Source of the DNA: Aquatica leii
Taxonomy: Eukaryota; Arthropoda; Insecta; Coleoptera; Lampyridae
Assembly: GCA_035610365.1 (NCBI GenBank)
Contig: CM069434.1
Span: 122,630,895 to 122,694,894 of the forward strand
Length of the DNA stretch: 64,000 bases
Direction: 5' to 3'
This document shows, in pieces, positions 11,641 to 23,489 of the stretch. The notes below the pieces were generated by a model. That model was not told the DNA's origin. It saw only the letters and a program-made list of their open reading frames with translations, and did no database searches. Both the position numbers and the translations under genes were made by a program. Every line of letters starts with the position of its first letter. Position 1 is the stretch's first letter.

Positions 11641-12560
11641 GTGTTTTTGGAAAATAAACTATATGCAAAAAAAAAAAAATTCTATCGGAAAAAGACCGTG
11701 AAAATTTCTAGCGCCGGCGCCGTACTGAAGCCTATGCTGCTAAAAGTAATGATAAAATCCGTGCAGTTAATTATAGGACATTTTTAAGTGCAACATTCGA
11801 TCTAGAAAGTGTTTTACGTTTTCCTTTTTCCGAAATGTTGCTGATGTACTATACAATAAAACTTTGTACATCGTCCTACTTATTCTCGTAAATTGGAAGA
11901 CAAAACCGCAATCAATTTATTGCTGCGCTTTTTCTTGTATGTTGATCAACATAGTCATCTGCATGTCGTTCAGCTGAACAATAAACAACAAATACAAAAC
12001 AATAAAAAATAAAACAAAAGGTAACTAAGAAGGGCGAGTGTATTGGTTAAAAATCAAACTAATGCGATATGAAAAAAAAACAAGCCCGAACGCGTACTAT
12101 TTAAATAAAATTATATTAAAGATGATCTTTTGTGTTTGTTTGTAGAAGACCTACGGAAATTCCCAAAAATCTAAAAGCAACAGCTTGCTGCTCATCTTGG
12201 AATAAAAGTCGTTGCAGATAACAATATTTCTATGGAGTGTCATAACTGGTATAAGCCTTTTTCTGTAGATAAAAAAACTGGTGTGGTTCCCATACGACTT
12301 TCCTATAAGGAATGATAAAGGAATGTCTACATATTTTTTTGTGTTGTCCTAAAACCACTTTGAAATGATATGTACACTTTTGTATTGACTTCCTAGCATG
12401 CTATATTTTTTTTTCTTCGATTTCATTAAATATATAACCAAAATATGGCAAATTAAGCATATGTTGTCATATTGACTAAACTCTATATTTATACGCCTTG
12501 ATATTGCTTTCCCCTTTAGTAAATCAGTAAAAATTATTATTTTTAACGTATCTTACTTTC
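11640..12560. other. No recognised gene
   Basis: AT-rich. One stretch near 12145-12310 has a moderately protein-like plus frame (AAHLGIKVVADNNISMECHN) that I cannot match to any family. Confidence 0.4.
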
Positions 12561-12589
12561 TCTTCAAGATATAGAATTAAAAAAAAAGT

Positions 12590-12622
12590 TATCGCAGGAA
12601 GGATTCGAACCTAGGTTATATC
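12590..12622 (-). repeat. tRNA-like B box, possible SINE fragment
   Basis: On the minus strand the sequence reads AGGTTCGAATCCT, a good RNA polymerase III B box, followed by TCCTGCGATAAC and a run of nine T. A tRNA-like 5' half with an A box is not visible upstream, so this is at most a SINE or tRNA pseudogene fragment. Confidence 0.35.
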
Positions 12623-12629
12623 TGTGAAT

Positions 12630-13107
12630 TCATTTTAAATTATAAATAAAATATCTAATAAACTATTAATGTTAATTTTTTTTATTTGAATAAATTGTTA
12701 GAAGGAATTATCTCTATAAGAAACTGTAAAAATAATTCAAATAATTTACATACGTACAAAATTATATAAGAAAAACTGTTAAAAAAACAACACTTTCGGT
12801 TTCTTTAACAGGCCCATCTTTTGATAGAACCGAGAAGATATGAAAAGCCAGCTTCATGCCAAATTCGAGAGTTATTGTGGGTTCATCGTTACACACATAC
12901 AGACACGCAGACAGAAATCCAAAATTTTTGATTCAGGAGACCTTGAAACGAAAAATTATGCAAAAAAAATTGCGATCGCTATACTTTCCTTATAGGAAAA
13001 TAAAAAGAACAATAGTTCGGAACCAACGCTTTCTAACTCTAACTCGGACACTGAATTCGACTAAGGTTTGGAATTATTAAAATTTATTTTGACCAAATCA
13101 AATAATT
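12630..13107. other. No gene; repeat-like sequence
   Basis: The part at 12850-12920 contains GTTCATCGTTACACACATAC, followed by AGACACGCAGACAGAAA. Strings of this kind recur in insect interspersed repeats. No coding signal is seen. Confidence 0.35.
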
Positions 13108-13120
13108 TTTTTTATAACTA

Positions 13121-13241
13121 AGATAAGACCCACTTAAGGGGCGAAACGTTGGCAACTTTGGTTACAACATTGACACGGTCCAAACCCGGAAGACGTTTTT
13201 ATCTTAGTATAGACTCCGGCAGTGGAAGCCTTCGCTATTAC
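13121..13241 (+). repeat. Left terminal repeat (pLTR) of the PLE, hammerhead truncated
   Basis: From GGGGCGAAACGTTGGCAACT onward this copies 15187-15290 with few differences, ending at GCTATTAC. The first bases (AGATAAGACCC) correspond to a decayed CTGATGA plus stem II start, so the ribozyme here is incomplete. The repeat overlaps the start of the coding region, which is usual for the element class. Confidence 0.7.
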
Positions 13242-14958
13242 ATTAACAATCTCTACGGGGAGAATATTTCTTCCAAAACCTCCGTATTTTCCAAACTTCG
13301 CCACAAACTCGTCAAACTTTTGTGCACTTTAACCTTTCTTAGTCGCTGTCGCGACCACAACATCATTCCTGCATTTCTCAGAATCAAGTTTCACATTCAG
13401 ACACGTTCTTCAAAAAACATCTTACGCCGTGCTAGTCTAGCGTTGGTACGCGAACGGATTAAGCAAACTAGGCGAGAGTTCGAAACAACTCTTTTACCTT
13501 CATTTTGAGTTGGCCAACACTCTTTCCCCGCATGATTGGAATCTCTTTGACAACATTACTTACCAGCAGTCTGATACCACTCTACGACTAACCACTGAAG
13601 GTCATCTCAAAAAGTTTCAAACATTGGAATCCAAGGATCGTAAAGTTTCATCTACTACTAACTCTTTAAAGACGGTTGTTAATTTATCTAGTTTGGTCCT
13701 CACTTCAGAACAGGAATCGGTGCTATCTAAGGGTTTGAATTTTGCTGTTGCTCCCAAACGTATTCCTAAAGAAGATATTTTATGTGCTGTCGAGTCTTCT
13801 ATAAGACATCTTCCTCGCCACATCTCAGATCCCATTCGTATTAACACTGGCAAAATCCTTGAATCATCTAAAATTCCTAAACCCAACATTTCTAGGTCGG
13901 AATAGTTAGCCCTAAAAAGTCTTCGTAAGAACCCTGATATTATTGTTCTTCCCGCCGACAAAAACAATGCTACTGTCGTCTTGAACCATAATGATTATGT
14001 TGCGAAAATCCATTCTATTGTGTCTGAAGAAACGTACGTTCTTCTAACTCGTAATCCCACTTCGAGGATTGAACGTGAGGTCAGCCAAATCATCAAATCT
14101 TCCAATCTAGTTCCTGAAACTAAACGTCGACTTACCCCTTCATATTCTAAGCCACCTCGTCTATACGGACTTCCCAAAATTCACAAACAAGGTATTCCTT
14201 TTCGAGCTATCGTTAGTACTATCCAATCTCCCACCTACAAGCTAGCCAAGTTCTTGTCCAACATTCTTTGCGAGTTTACAGGTAAAACCTCTTCTCATAT
14301 CCTCAACTCTCAGCATTTTACTCAACGTCTACAAACTATAAAACTTGAATCCCAAGATCTTTTTGTGAGTTTTGATGTCACTTCACTTTTTACTAAAGTT
14401 CCTATTAAGGATTCGCTGATTATCATCGAACAGATTCTGTCTCAACATGGCAAGGACTTGAGTTTGGTTCCTCTTATTGATAAGTGTCTATCCTCTACTT
14501 ACTTCCAATTTGATAACAAGTTTTACAAACAGGTTTCTGGTGCTGCTATGGGTTCTCTTCTATCACCTGTTGTAGCTAACATTTTTATGGAATCTTTTGA
14601 AACGGTTGCTTTGGAATCATCAATATTGAAACCCAAAGTTTGGTTTAGGTATGTTGACAACACGTTTATTGTTTGGCCTCATGGTCATCTCGAATTGTCT
14701 AAGTTTCTTAATCATCTTAACAATCAACACTTGGATGTCAAATTCACTATGGAAATCAAAAGTAATGGTTCTCTCCCCAATAACTTCAATCGTGATCATG
14801 GTTTCGAGCTGTCCCCTCTTTGGTTCCCAGTCATTAGTCCTTTATCGAAAACACGCCTTCGTTCAACCGTAACCGAATCAGAGTCGAGCTTAACTAGCCG
14901 ATACTTCTTCTTTATATACGGAAACTATTTCTTTTTAAGTCATTTCTATGGAGTTTAG
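13149..14958 (+). pseudogene. Penelope-like reverse transcriptase, internally deleted
   Basis: The N-terminal piece (13149-13508) has the conserved FLSRCRDHNIIPAFLRIK region. After a frameshift at about 13505 the frame runs 13510-14958 with one internal TAG at 13903. The reverse transcriptase core shows PPRLYGLPKIHK, the first catalytic Asp in SFDVTSLFTKVP, AMGSLLSPVVANIFME, and YVDNTF at about 14650. Active PLE enzymes have YVDD here, so the second Asp of the catalytic pair is changed to Asn by a G-to-A change. After KSNGSLP the protein jumps to NNFNRDHGFELS and WFPVI, which normally sit at the extreme C terminus. About 200 residues, with the GIY-YIG nuclease, are therefore deleted. It cannot act on its own. 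Confidence 0.9.
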
Positions 14959-15159
14959 AATCTGGCTTGGTTCACAGGTTGATTACCTAACTCTGTAGTG
15001 GTTCTTTGTTAGATTTTCGTTTGCTTTTACAGGTTGATCGTTTTCTTTCTTACCTTTTCTGAGTTTAGAATTTGGCTTGGTTTACAAGTTGATTACCTAA
15101 CTTTTAAGAAGTGTTTAGTTAGATTTCGGTTGCTTGTTTGAGTCCTTCGATTTCTCTCA

Positions 15160-15290
15160 CGCCCTGATGAAGCCCCTTACGCAAATGGGCGAAACGTTGA
15201 CAACTTCGGTTACAACATTGACACGGTACAAACCCGAAAGACGTTCTTATCTTAGTATAGACTTCGGCCGTGGAAGCCTTCGCTATTACA
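15160..15290 (+). repeat. Right terminal repeat (pLTR) of the PLE
   Basis: It is homologous to 13121-13241 and holds a fuller hammerhead at its left edge. It ends at CGCTATTACA directly before the right copy of the target duplication. Confidence 0.75.
15161..15201 (+). ncRNA. Hammerhead ribozyme core in PLE terminal repeat (HHR-2)
   Basis: CTGATGA (15164-15170) is followed by stem II GCCC (15172-15175) with GGGC (15187-15190), an 11-base loop, then GAAA (15191-15194). ACGT (15194-15197) can form a two-pair palindromic stem III, with cleavage expected after T15198. Stem I pairs GCC (15161-15163) with GAC (15199-15201) and has one A-C mismatch. The left terminal repeat has GGC at this place, which would pair perfectly. 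Core and stem II are intact, so activity may be reduced but not excluded. Confidence 0.7.
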
Positions 15291-15303
15291 TTTTTTATAA
15301 CTA

Positions 15304-16535
15304 TTTTTTTTTCACTTGGTTACTTTTTGGAATATACCCACAACATACGATATTCATATCAGTCAAAGTAAACACGCAGATAATATTAACCGAGTTTCAT
15401 ACGTTTCACTTTTTTCACAATCCATTAAAAAAAATTATTACGACGATTTAGCTTATTTATTAAGCTTCTAACTGATAAAGTTGCAATTTTTTCCAAGACA
15501 AAAGCATTCCGTACAAGTTTTCCTTACTATTAATTAATTAATGTCAAAAGAAAAAAAACATATACATATAAGTCTTTAGTATTTAAAGTATAAACATATT
15601 TTAATTGTCAAATTTTGTCAAGATTAATTTATTACCCAGTTTCTGAAATGTATATAAGTAAGTTTGTCAAAATTAATGATGAAAAAACACACTTTTAATA
15701 AATAACACGTCGACCAAATACCTTGATTAGTATTCTATACTATATTTCAAATACTGTATCTTGGTTCAACTATACATACTAAACGCAAGTCGGTGACCGT
15801 TATTTTTGGCAAAAGTTATGCGGATGTTAAATCTTATTTACTTAAGAATTTACAGAAACCAATACGGGTAATTATTTATGTTATTAATCACCTAAGTAAC
15901 AACATTTTTAGATCACAGTTAAAACCAACAGTTTAAAAAAAAAGTTTTATTGTAAAAAAAAATTGCTATTTTGAAATTTATGTTTAATTTATACTAATAA
16001 GAGTGTTAATGTACAATTTATTTTAATTTGCATTTTACCGGAATTTCATTATGCATTTTCGTAACACTTTTCTAAATATTAATACATAAATCAGCTAGAA
16101 TTACTCATCTAGAAAAAATACAGTTGATTTAGAAACTATGCAACGTTTAGATGCAAATTGTATTTGCATTAATGATCACACTTTGTCAATCTAAAGTACG
16201 TTGATCGCAGTCACGTGAGTTTTAAAATGGAGATTTGGCTGTTTGGCTGCGTGTGAAATGGAATTTGTGGTATTACTTTTAAACCTAACAAAAAAACATT
16301 GCTACGTCATAAAAATATATGGTAATAGAGTCATGGATAAATGTACCATGTGGCAATACTGTAAAAATTGAATGTTATTTTAAACCAATTACTGTATTTG
16401 GCCCTAGGTTTCTAAATCTAGTGCCTAAACCTAAGCTTTTATATTAAAACTTTTATTACAAATTTTGTATGTCATTCTTTTATTTCACAATGTTGCTGAA
16501 ATGAAATGAAAATATAAACAAGTTATCATTTTTCA
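15304..16535. other. AT-rich stretch without recognised gene
   Basis: No coding similarity, RNA gene or terminal repeats were seen. Confidence 0.5.
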
Positions 16536-16537
16536 GT

Positions 16538-16960
16538 ATGTGCGTAAGCTTGCGGAAGAGAAAAAAGTTGAAATGTAAGGAAGTGGAGAATAAAAGCCTT
16601 GTGAAACGTAAAATTTGTGAACGTATACGAAATCTCAAGATTGTCGCTCTAAAGTGGAAAGACAAACGTGAAGTCATGACGCTCAGCACAAATCATTTAG
16701 CCGACATAAAGAAAATGACAAGAAAAAATAAAAAAGCAGAAAAACCAACAGCAAAACGTTCAAGATTTATCAGACCAGAAGAAAACGTATAATAATTCTC
16801 TACGTAGAAGTATAAAATAGTACCGAAAATTAGCAGTGGAACTACTTTTGAGCACCACATTTGTCAACGAACACATAATACTCGTATACACGGAAGCTAC
16901 GCAAAGAAAAATCAACATTACACAATTTTGAGAGACGTTAGAATCAACTGCACAGAAAAA
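16538..16960 (+). pseudogene. piggyBac-family (PGBD-like) transposase C-terminal fragment
   Basis: The open part (16538-16792) contains VALKWKDKREVMTLSTNH, matching the 'WkDkR.v.vlST.h' motif near the end of the piggyBac catalytic domain. After two stops near 16791-16817, a neighbouring frame reads YRKLAVELLLSTTFVNEHII and then EATQRKINITQF, which are the following conserved blocks of PGBD-like proteins. The catalytic Asp region upstream is missing. A piggyBac-like TTAA end at 19335 in matching orientation could belong to the same former element, with the mariner-type insertion at 18250 between them. Confidence 0.65.
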
Positions 16961-18240
16961 AAATTTTCAAGAAAATACTAATATAATTTCAACTGGAGAA
17001 AACAAGCATGAACTTTAAAACAAAATGCGATAAATGCTTATTTCGCGAAAATTTTCTTATAAATGTCTATTTTACGTTTTAATGCCAAATTTGTCAAAAC
17101 CATATTAGTGTAAGTAAGAAATAATTTAAAAAATAGCTTGAATTCATAAAATAATGGGTACTGCAATTAAGTATTAAAGATAATTGTAATTACCAAGATC
17201 GGGAAATTCTAGTTACCTGTATGGTCGTAAAAATTCCATTAACCCAAACCTAGATTAACAAAGTAGTAGTTTGAATTTCAAAATATACAATGTTAAAAAC
17301 AACACTTATATAATTTGAAGTTATTCATTGTTTTAATCTGACTTAGGAATAATGATTTAATGACATTTTTACAAGTAATTTTCATTACCGAGCTTACAAC
17401 GCACTGATAGAATAACTTGCCAATAATTTGAAAAAATCTTGTAGGTTGTAACATGAAATTACATATTTAAAAAAAATATTTATTTTGTATTTTTTGTCTG
17501 TGTGTTATTATGATGTAATTGTTAAACATGTTTTTACTAGTAAAACGTAATAATAATAACTACCTAATATTTTGTATTTTTTAATTTGTATGCATTTTTA
17601 TAATTAATAAACATCTAGTGTCTATAAAATGTTTTAGTGCCTATTTTTAATGTTTTTAATTGATTAAGCGGTTGTCTATTTTAAACCTTTTTAATGCATA
17701 ATCATCCGGTCTTTAGTTATGTACGTAACTGTATAGAATTTGGCATTCGCTTGACAGTTTTGAAATAATTAGCAAATAATGAAGTTTGAAAAGATCCTTC
17801 AACTTTTAAAATTATACTGTTTGTGATAAAACATTTTTATTTTTGGGATAGTTATTTTATGTTGTATCTCCTAGAATATCTAGCGCAATTATTTTTGAGG
17901 ATATTGGGTGTGATACTTTCGTACAACGCAATTTCATTATATCTATAACGACCATTAGAAGAAGTAGATTGTGGTATGATTTGATGCACTTTTAAGTTGT
18001 CGAAAATAAAATACGTTTTATTTAATAGCCATCTTTAATCCCTACCTGGTTACACACTAACTAAAAACTGAACTCCCTAACCCTACAACGTTTGACATAA
18101 AAATTTGTCCCCTAACATACCACACAGATAACATTTTTTTTTTAATTTTGTTTTATCATAGATATTTCTTTGGGTCTTTCACTCATTATTTACAGGTCAG
18201 TATTAGTGTTATATTGAAATGTGTTATTGTTTTATACAAA
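16961..18240. other. No recognised gene
   Basis: AT-rich, with only short chance frames. Confidence 0.5.
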
Positions 18241-18249
18241 CAGGTTTTT

Positions 18250-19030
18250 TGAAGAAAAATGGCAAGGCATCTGAATAAAAATGTCAGCAATATTTACGTG
18301 CGACTTCTTGTGCGGAAATATGAAGTCACTGGTTCTGTAGCAAATATGAAAGTAAAGCAGCCAAGAATTCTGGGCGAAGAGGTACAAATTGACATTTTGG
18401 GACAAGTTGACATGCGTCCAACAACTTTGCTTCACAAAGTTGAACAATTAACTTACATAATCAGTTCGGAAAGTCTTAAAAACACATAAATTGTTTCTTT
18501 ACACATTCTTCAAGAACTAAGAGACGATGAACCTGATAGACGAATTCAGTTTGGTGAAACTATGATTAGACTACTTGAACAATATCCTAACATTAAAAAA
18601 AAAAGTTTTTCTAATGAATGCCCAACAGACAAAATTGTCGTTACTGGGGTAATAAAAATCCGCGTGTTGTACCAGAGAATTACATCCAATATCCTCAGAA
18701 ACTAAATGGGCCGGCATTCTAGGAGATAAAATTGTTGAACTTTTATTTCAGAATGGAAACGTTACAAGTGATATTTTTATGAATTTGATTGAAAACGCAA
18801 TATAGTCGCTCATTGTTCAAACTTTGATCAAATAGATGACAAGCCGCGATTAGATGCAAATCTGCTTATCCAGAAAATGAATGAATGAACTTTTTATGAG
18901 GTCACATCAAATCAATCTTTTATAAGACGAACTCAGCAGATCTACAAGACTTGCAGCAACGACTTATCAACGTTTGTCGATTCATCAAGACATTCCAAAA
19001 AGTGAAGCAAGAAGTTGAATTTAGACTTTT
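18250..19030 (+). pseudogene. Tc1/mariner-superfamily transposase pseudogene, internally deleted
   Basis: The frame at 18259-18489 contains the paired helix-turn-helix region: LVRKYEVTGSVANMKVKQPR, with the linker to the second helix-turn-helix (EEVQIDILGQVDMRPTTLLH). Other frames follow with LQELRDDEPDRRIQFGETMI and SFSNECPTDK (the first catalytic Asp area, where an intact protein would read F.DE), then AGILGDKIVE and NGNVTSDIFMNLIENAI. A jump then leads to the C-terminal part (ADLQDLQQRLINVCRFIK near 18940-18990). The second catalytic region (the N.APPH / D motif) is deleted. No inverted ends were identified. Confidence 0.8.
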
Positions 19031-19261
19031 TAAAAAAAAATATTATTTGCTAATTATTTCAAAACTGTGAAGTAGAATGTCACTTTTTTTGCATTTCTGT
19101 ATATGAAAACTGTTAATATTAAAATTACATAAATGACGCGCTAAAAATAGTTTTGGGTCTGCGAGGCCAAACTGAATTTAACTACGTTTAAAGACACGTT
19201 TGTTGAGCTACAACAGTAAAACCACGCAGCATCATAAAACTCTAAGCTCACAATAAGGTAC

Positions 19262-19338
19262 AGATAATGTGCCTCAGAGCTCAAGCGAACATTTTAGTGA
19301 GGCACATTGGTAGTATCTCATGGTGGTCAACGTGTTAA
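19262..19338 (+). repeat. Possible piggyBac-like right end with subterminal hairpin and TTAA
   Basis: TGGTGGTCAACGTG is followed by TTAA at 19335-19338. Read inwards this is TTAACACGTTGACCACCA, a form common to insect TTAA-targeting elements. Just inside lies a hairpin, GTGCCTCA with TGAGGCAC. The matching left end was not found. Confidence 0.4.
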
Positions 19339-19940
19339 ACCTAAATCTCGTATGAAATCATTGAGATCTGATCGAGTAATAAGACGTGATACGTCAGAAA
19401 GATCGTGAGAACATATTCAAAACATCGTTTATATTTTTCTTGTTTCTAAAATTTGCAAAATCGTTTTAATGGATTGCAGTTGGAAGCTCACAAGTTCTTT
19501 TTAACAGTTTGCCTACAGTTGAAATGAATACCCTACTTTGTATTTATTCTTTTTTGAAAACCTTTCAATATTTACAAGACGCAAGTAACAGTTCATGACG
19601 TCATTTGTTGGTTCACTCCAAACCATCGACCTTTGTGACAAAACTTCCGAAGAATTCTTGTTTTTGTTCCACTGAGTTAATTTGACATATCACTAACTAT
19701 GGCACACATACAATATTATTGTAGTATACTCCGCGATGTAGTTGCCGCTGCCCTTCACACAACAGCCGCAATTTTGTACCTTATGTTAGAAAACAGTTTT
19801 TATAATTAAAATAATGCAAAATATTAAAATGTCAGATACAAATCGGGCCGGTTAGTGTAATATATAAAAATAATTTACATCTGAAACTGTAATACAATAC
19901 ACGCCGCTCAATAGAATCACATTGTGACTTAAGAGTTTTT
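19339..19940. other. No recognised gene
   Basis: No coding similarity or repeat structure was seen. Confidence 0.45.
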
Positions 19941-20568
19941 GATAACAATAACCGAATAACAACATCTGATATTAAAACAAAAAATAAATAAATGTGTATT
20001 GGTTATAAAACAGTAAATACATCCAGCGTATTTCCAATTGACAGGTTGTTAATTTAGCAAAAATATCAAAATACAAGTTGTATTAAAGCAAAAATCAAAA
20101 TTGTTGAGCCAAATAAATCGAAAATTACGAACATGTTGCATTAAAGAATTTGTTAATAAAAAGGAATAAAAAACAATGTTATGAAGTTTAATTCGCTGAT
20201 TAAAAACTACGCATTTCTTTTCTGTAATTTGCTCGCACTAAAAATAAATACAAATTAATGTTACCACATAAGACATAGTTAAATTAAGTTATTCAAAGAA
20301 TGGCACACATTTTTCAAATACAATGAAAATTCCAAGATAACGTATTTAGAGATGTTAAAATGATGTAGTGTTACGTAGGTTAATCAAAATAATTGAATAA
20401 ATAAATAACGCTGCAAAAATAAAGCGTATTGTGAAAATACAACTAAAAAATGTATGTAAAATAGGTTATTGCTCATGTATAGAAACAAACCTGAGAAGAA
20501 AATTGATAACATAAACCCAAATTTTGATTACTATAAACGACGTTTTTTCTATGTAGTAGCATACGATT
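19941..20568 (-). repeat. Interspersed repeat, copy B (partner at 3403-3892)
   Basis: Read on the minus strand it begins with CGTATGCTACTACATAGAAA and runs through the same series of blocks as the copy at 3403-3892, with extra sequence between the first two blocks. It ends near GATAACAATAACCGAATAAC, the reverse complement of the CGGTTATTGTTATC block at 3877-3892. Confidence 0.65.
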
Positions 20569-22088
20569 TTCCGTGAATCTAATAAGCTTTATTTTAATTA
20601 TAAATTTAAATAAATTGAAACAGAATAATTATTTCTTAAAACTCTCCTTGGATTGGTTTAAAGTGTGTAATTTCAGTACATTTTTCGGTGTTAAGTAATG
20701 CAGTAACCATAAAATTTTTATTTTATATTGTATGCTTTTTAAATCTGTTAATGTAAACAATATTAGTAGCAGCTTACTTGTGCAATAAGTACTATAAAAT
20801 TACACAATTATTACAAACAAATAATAAAATTCGATGTAAGCATTCTTGAATATTGGATAAAAAATCACGACCAAAAAAATTAATTTTAAACTAAGTAAAA
20901 AGTAATAAAAGTAGAAAAACAAACCGTTTCTAAAATATCGTGTATTTTTTTTAATAAAAAAAAGTAATTACAAGCACTTTCTTGCAAAAACCACTATTGT
21001 TTTCGTTAGTAATTATTCTAATGATGGGGAATGTGTATAGTCTTGACAATGCTAAGATGCAATTAAAAAAAAAAAAAAAAAAACTGAATTGAGAGCGCTT
21101 TAAATCGTTCATGAGTTTAATACATTTTCTCAAACGTTTATGAAGAACAAGTACTTATAAAATTGTGCATTAATTTTAGTTTAGAATCAAATGTTTTGAG
21201 TCAAAACTATTATAAAAAATACCATAAAAAATAACCCTCAACAGTTTAATAAAACCAGTAATTTAATTTTTTTTAATAAATTAATAAATTTTGATTCTTG
21301 TTGAATTCATTGCAATATATGTAGACAATAGAATTTTTAACTCGGCTACGTTAACTTTTTTGTCAAACTTAATTAATATGTAATGTTTAGCTTATAGTTA
21401 AGATTGTATTTGATAAACTAATATTATTATAATGCCCAGCTATGTAAAATTTAAAACTAAATTTACTCAAACACCTGATATTTAAAATATGGAAATCAAT
21501 GTACGATTTTTCTAAGCTTGTTTTTGGATTCAAAAAATACAACTCTAAAAGTAGTTATATGTAGTTACTATAAAGATAATGTATGTTCAAAATTAAAATT
21601 GTATAATAGAGATAATATAATAATATACCGATTTTTGATTTAGAAACATCTGAAAAAGTTTCTTGTGTAAAATAAAATGTATGCTGCCAGTTGTTTAAAA
21701 ATCTTTTAAAATCAGTATAATGTTCGTGCATCTTGCGATATTAAAAGAGATAATTTATTATCAATTATTATTTCTGTTTAATTCTAAAAAAAAATCAATG
21801 GCATTTATTGCTTTGTTTGTGAGTAAGTAAAGTAAGGTGTCAACTATAAAGAAATTGCTACTTAATCATTTCGCGTAGACTTGTTATAGAATTTTTGTAA
21901 CTCTTAAATACTGTTGGGTTATATAGGTCCCGTTAACGTTTCAAAAAATGTTGATAGAACTTTAATATATTGCTATTTACATAAAATTCAAAATATATTC
22001 CACTGTATGTACTACGTTTTTGCAAAAAATCTATGTTTGCATAATCAATATTTTTATATAAAATCTTAAGCTTTCGCGGTTGTTCTGT
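20569..22088. other. AT-rich stretch; poly-A run
   Basis: No gene is seen. A run of about 19 A lies at 21065-21083 inside a low-complexity context. Confidence 0.5.
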
Positions 22089-22089
22089 T

Positions 22090-22285
22090 TAGAATTATAC
22101 GACTTTCGGCTTAGACCGCGTCGTAGTAAAACACCCAGACTTAGGCTTGGTCATAGTCTCTTCTTGAGAGCCAAAACAAGAAGTAGAACTTGGCCTTTGC
22201 CGTATTGTCGTTCGTGAACCCAAACAAACTGACGTTTTGCAAGACATTGCAGCTTGCATCTTCAGAGTGGTAAATGTCACTGAAT
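22090..22285 (-). repeat. Solo PLE terminal repeat, same family as 45411-45605
   Basis: Read on the minus strand it matches 45411-45605 over nearly its whole length, including TGACATTTACCACTCTGAAG, GGTTCACGAACGACAATACG and CTACGACGCGGTC. The hammerhead core is present as CTGAAGA (22259-22265) with stem II GCAAG/CTTGC. The invariant GAAA after stem II reads AAAA, because the conserved G is changed to A, so self-cleavage is unlikely. Downstream the GTC cleavage triplet and palindromic ACGT of stem III are intact. No PLE protein is adjacent, so this is a solo repeat. Confidence 0.8.
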
Positions 22286-22439
22286 GTTTCTTTCAATTTA
22301 ATTTAATAAATGTGCCAATAAAAAGTTGATGATGGATACTTTTGATTACATAAAACAACTTTAAGTCGTATGTAATAACAATTGAAAGTTTATTTGCAGA
22401 AAAAAAACTGTTTTATACTAAAATTCGGAAAAATTACAA

Positions 22440-23335
22440 ACTTAAACCAAAACTCCAGTTCAAAGGTAGTCATTGATAACGATTAGTAGACAAAAATGAT
22501 AATGGGTGTTGCCCCTACGTGCCCGAATTATTGCTTGTGTCATTGTTGGCATTCCTAAATGGCGAATGTCGTCTTGAGGAATAAGTTTCCATTTCTCTAA
22601 AAGCGATTGTTGCAACTGATTTAAGGTTAAAGTAGCAGGGACACAACTTCGCATTCTTTGCCCAAGCGCGTCCCAAACATGTTCGATTGGGTTCGCATAT
22701 GGATTTACCGCTGAACATTCATAACAGAAATGTTTACATCGCTTAAGAACTGCTGCGTGATTTTTGCGTTATAAGGTCTGCCATTTTTTTGCATCAGAAT
22801 ATGGTCATCTCCAACAAAATTAGCAGAAGAGATAACAAAATCTGTTCTACAATAGGTCTACGTCATACTCTTTCACGACCATCTGGAAATCGCAGGCTAA
22901 ACTTGGACAAAACGCGCCTTCATTTATTTTCATCACAGTGCTCGTGATTTCTGGCAAACTAAAATCACGCAATACGATGTCTTAGAAACTCTAGACCTGT
23001 TGCAGGTCTACGACTGGTAAGATTGGCTTCTCCAAAACTTCTTCTAACTGACTGCTCGCTTACCTTGGTTTTCCGAACGTTATAAAGTTGAGAGTTAGTT
23101 CTTTGTTGGGGACCAGTTCGAGGTTATCTCGTGTAAGATCCAGTTTCCAAAAAACGTGTAAAAATGCGATGTACAGTGAATATTTGATATTGTTGGGTAA
23201 CATATAGTTCACTTCTTCCGCCTTAAAGCAACGCAACAATAACGGTCGCTGTTTCGGAATGTATCATCATACATTTCGATGATGTCATCATGCAATTTCC
23301 ATGTTCTGTCAGTCAAAGTTTGATCGTCTAACAGA
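22440..23335 (-). pseudogene. Tc1-like (DD34E type) transposase pseudogene
   Basis: On the minus strand, successive frames give LELVPNKELT, FSLRFPDGRE with the following R/W region, DDHILMQKNGRPYNAKITQQ (the second catalytic Asp motif, normally MQDNA.PH, here with Asp changed to Lys), then NPYANPIEHVWDALGQRMRS with the conserved NPIEH.WD and its catalytic Glu. It ends with IIRARRGNTHYH, the usual C terminus (ARGGNT.Y). At least four frameshifts or stops interrupt it. The end of the frame is at 22460. Inverted ends were not resolved. Confidence 0.85.
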
Positions 23336-23446
23336 CAAGCCGCTCAGATCTGTTTTTATGTTGATTTTAGTTATAAAATGTATGAGCATGTAGAATAGTA
23401 AATACAAGCATTTTGCTAGCTTAAAAGTAATAGAGCGGAGGCTGGT

Positions 23447-23464
23447 GTGTACCCCCCCCCCCCC
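23447..23464. repeat. Poly-C run
   Basis: An uninterrupted run of about 17 C, rare in such AT-rich DNA. It sits just before the tandem splice-acceptor duplication. Confidence 0.8.
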
Positions 23465-23489
23465 GTGGGAATTTTCGACACATACATAA

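Larger units (their letters stand above)
13108..15303 (+). mobile_element. Penelope-like element flanked by a 13-bp target duplication
   Basis: TTTTTTATAACTA occurs exactly at 13108-13120 and again at 15291-15303, bracketing an element of 2170 bp (13121-15290). Inside are a left terminal repeat (13121-13241), a broken coding region (13149-14958) and a right terminal repeat with a hammerhead (15160-15290). The left repeat begins inside the hammerhead core, so it is shorter than the right one. The internal region lacks most of the GIY-YIG domain. Insertion can be placed because both copies of the target are perfect. Confidence 0.75.

Noticed and set aside
12850..12920. Possible short gene at 12856-13080 (+)
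   Set aside because: The sequence resembles repetitive insect DNA (ACACACATACAGACACGCAGAC) and the translation has no recognisable domain.
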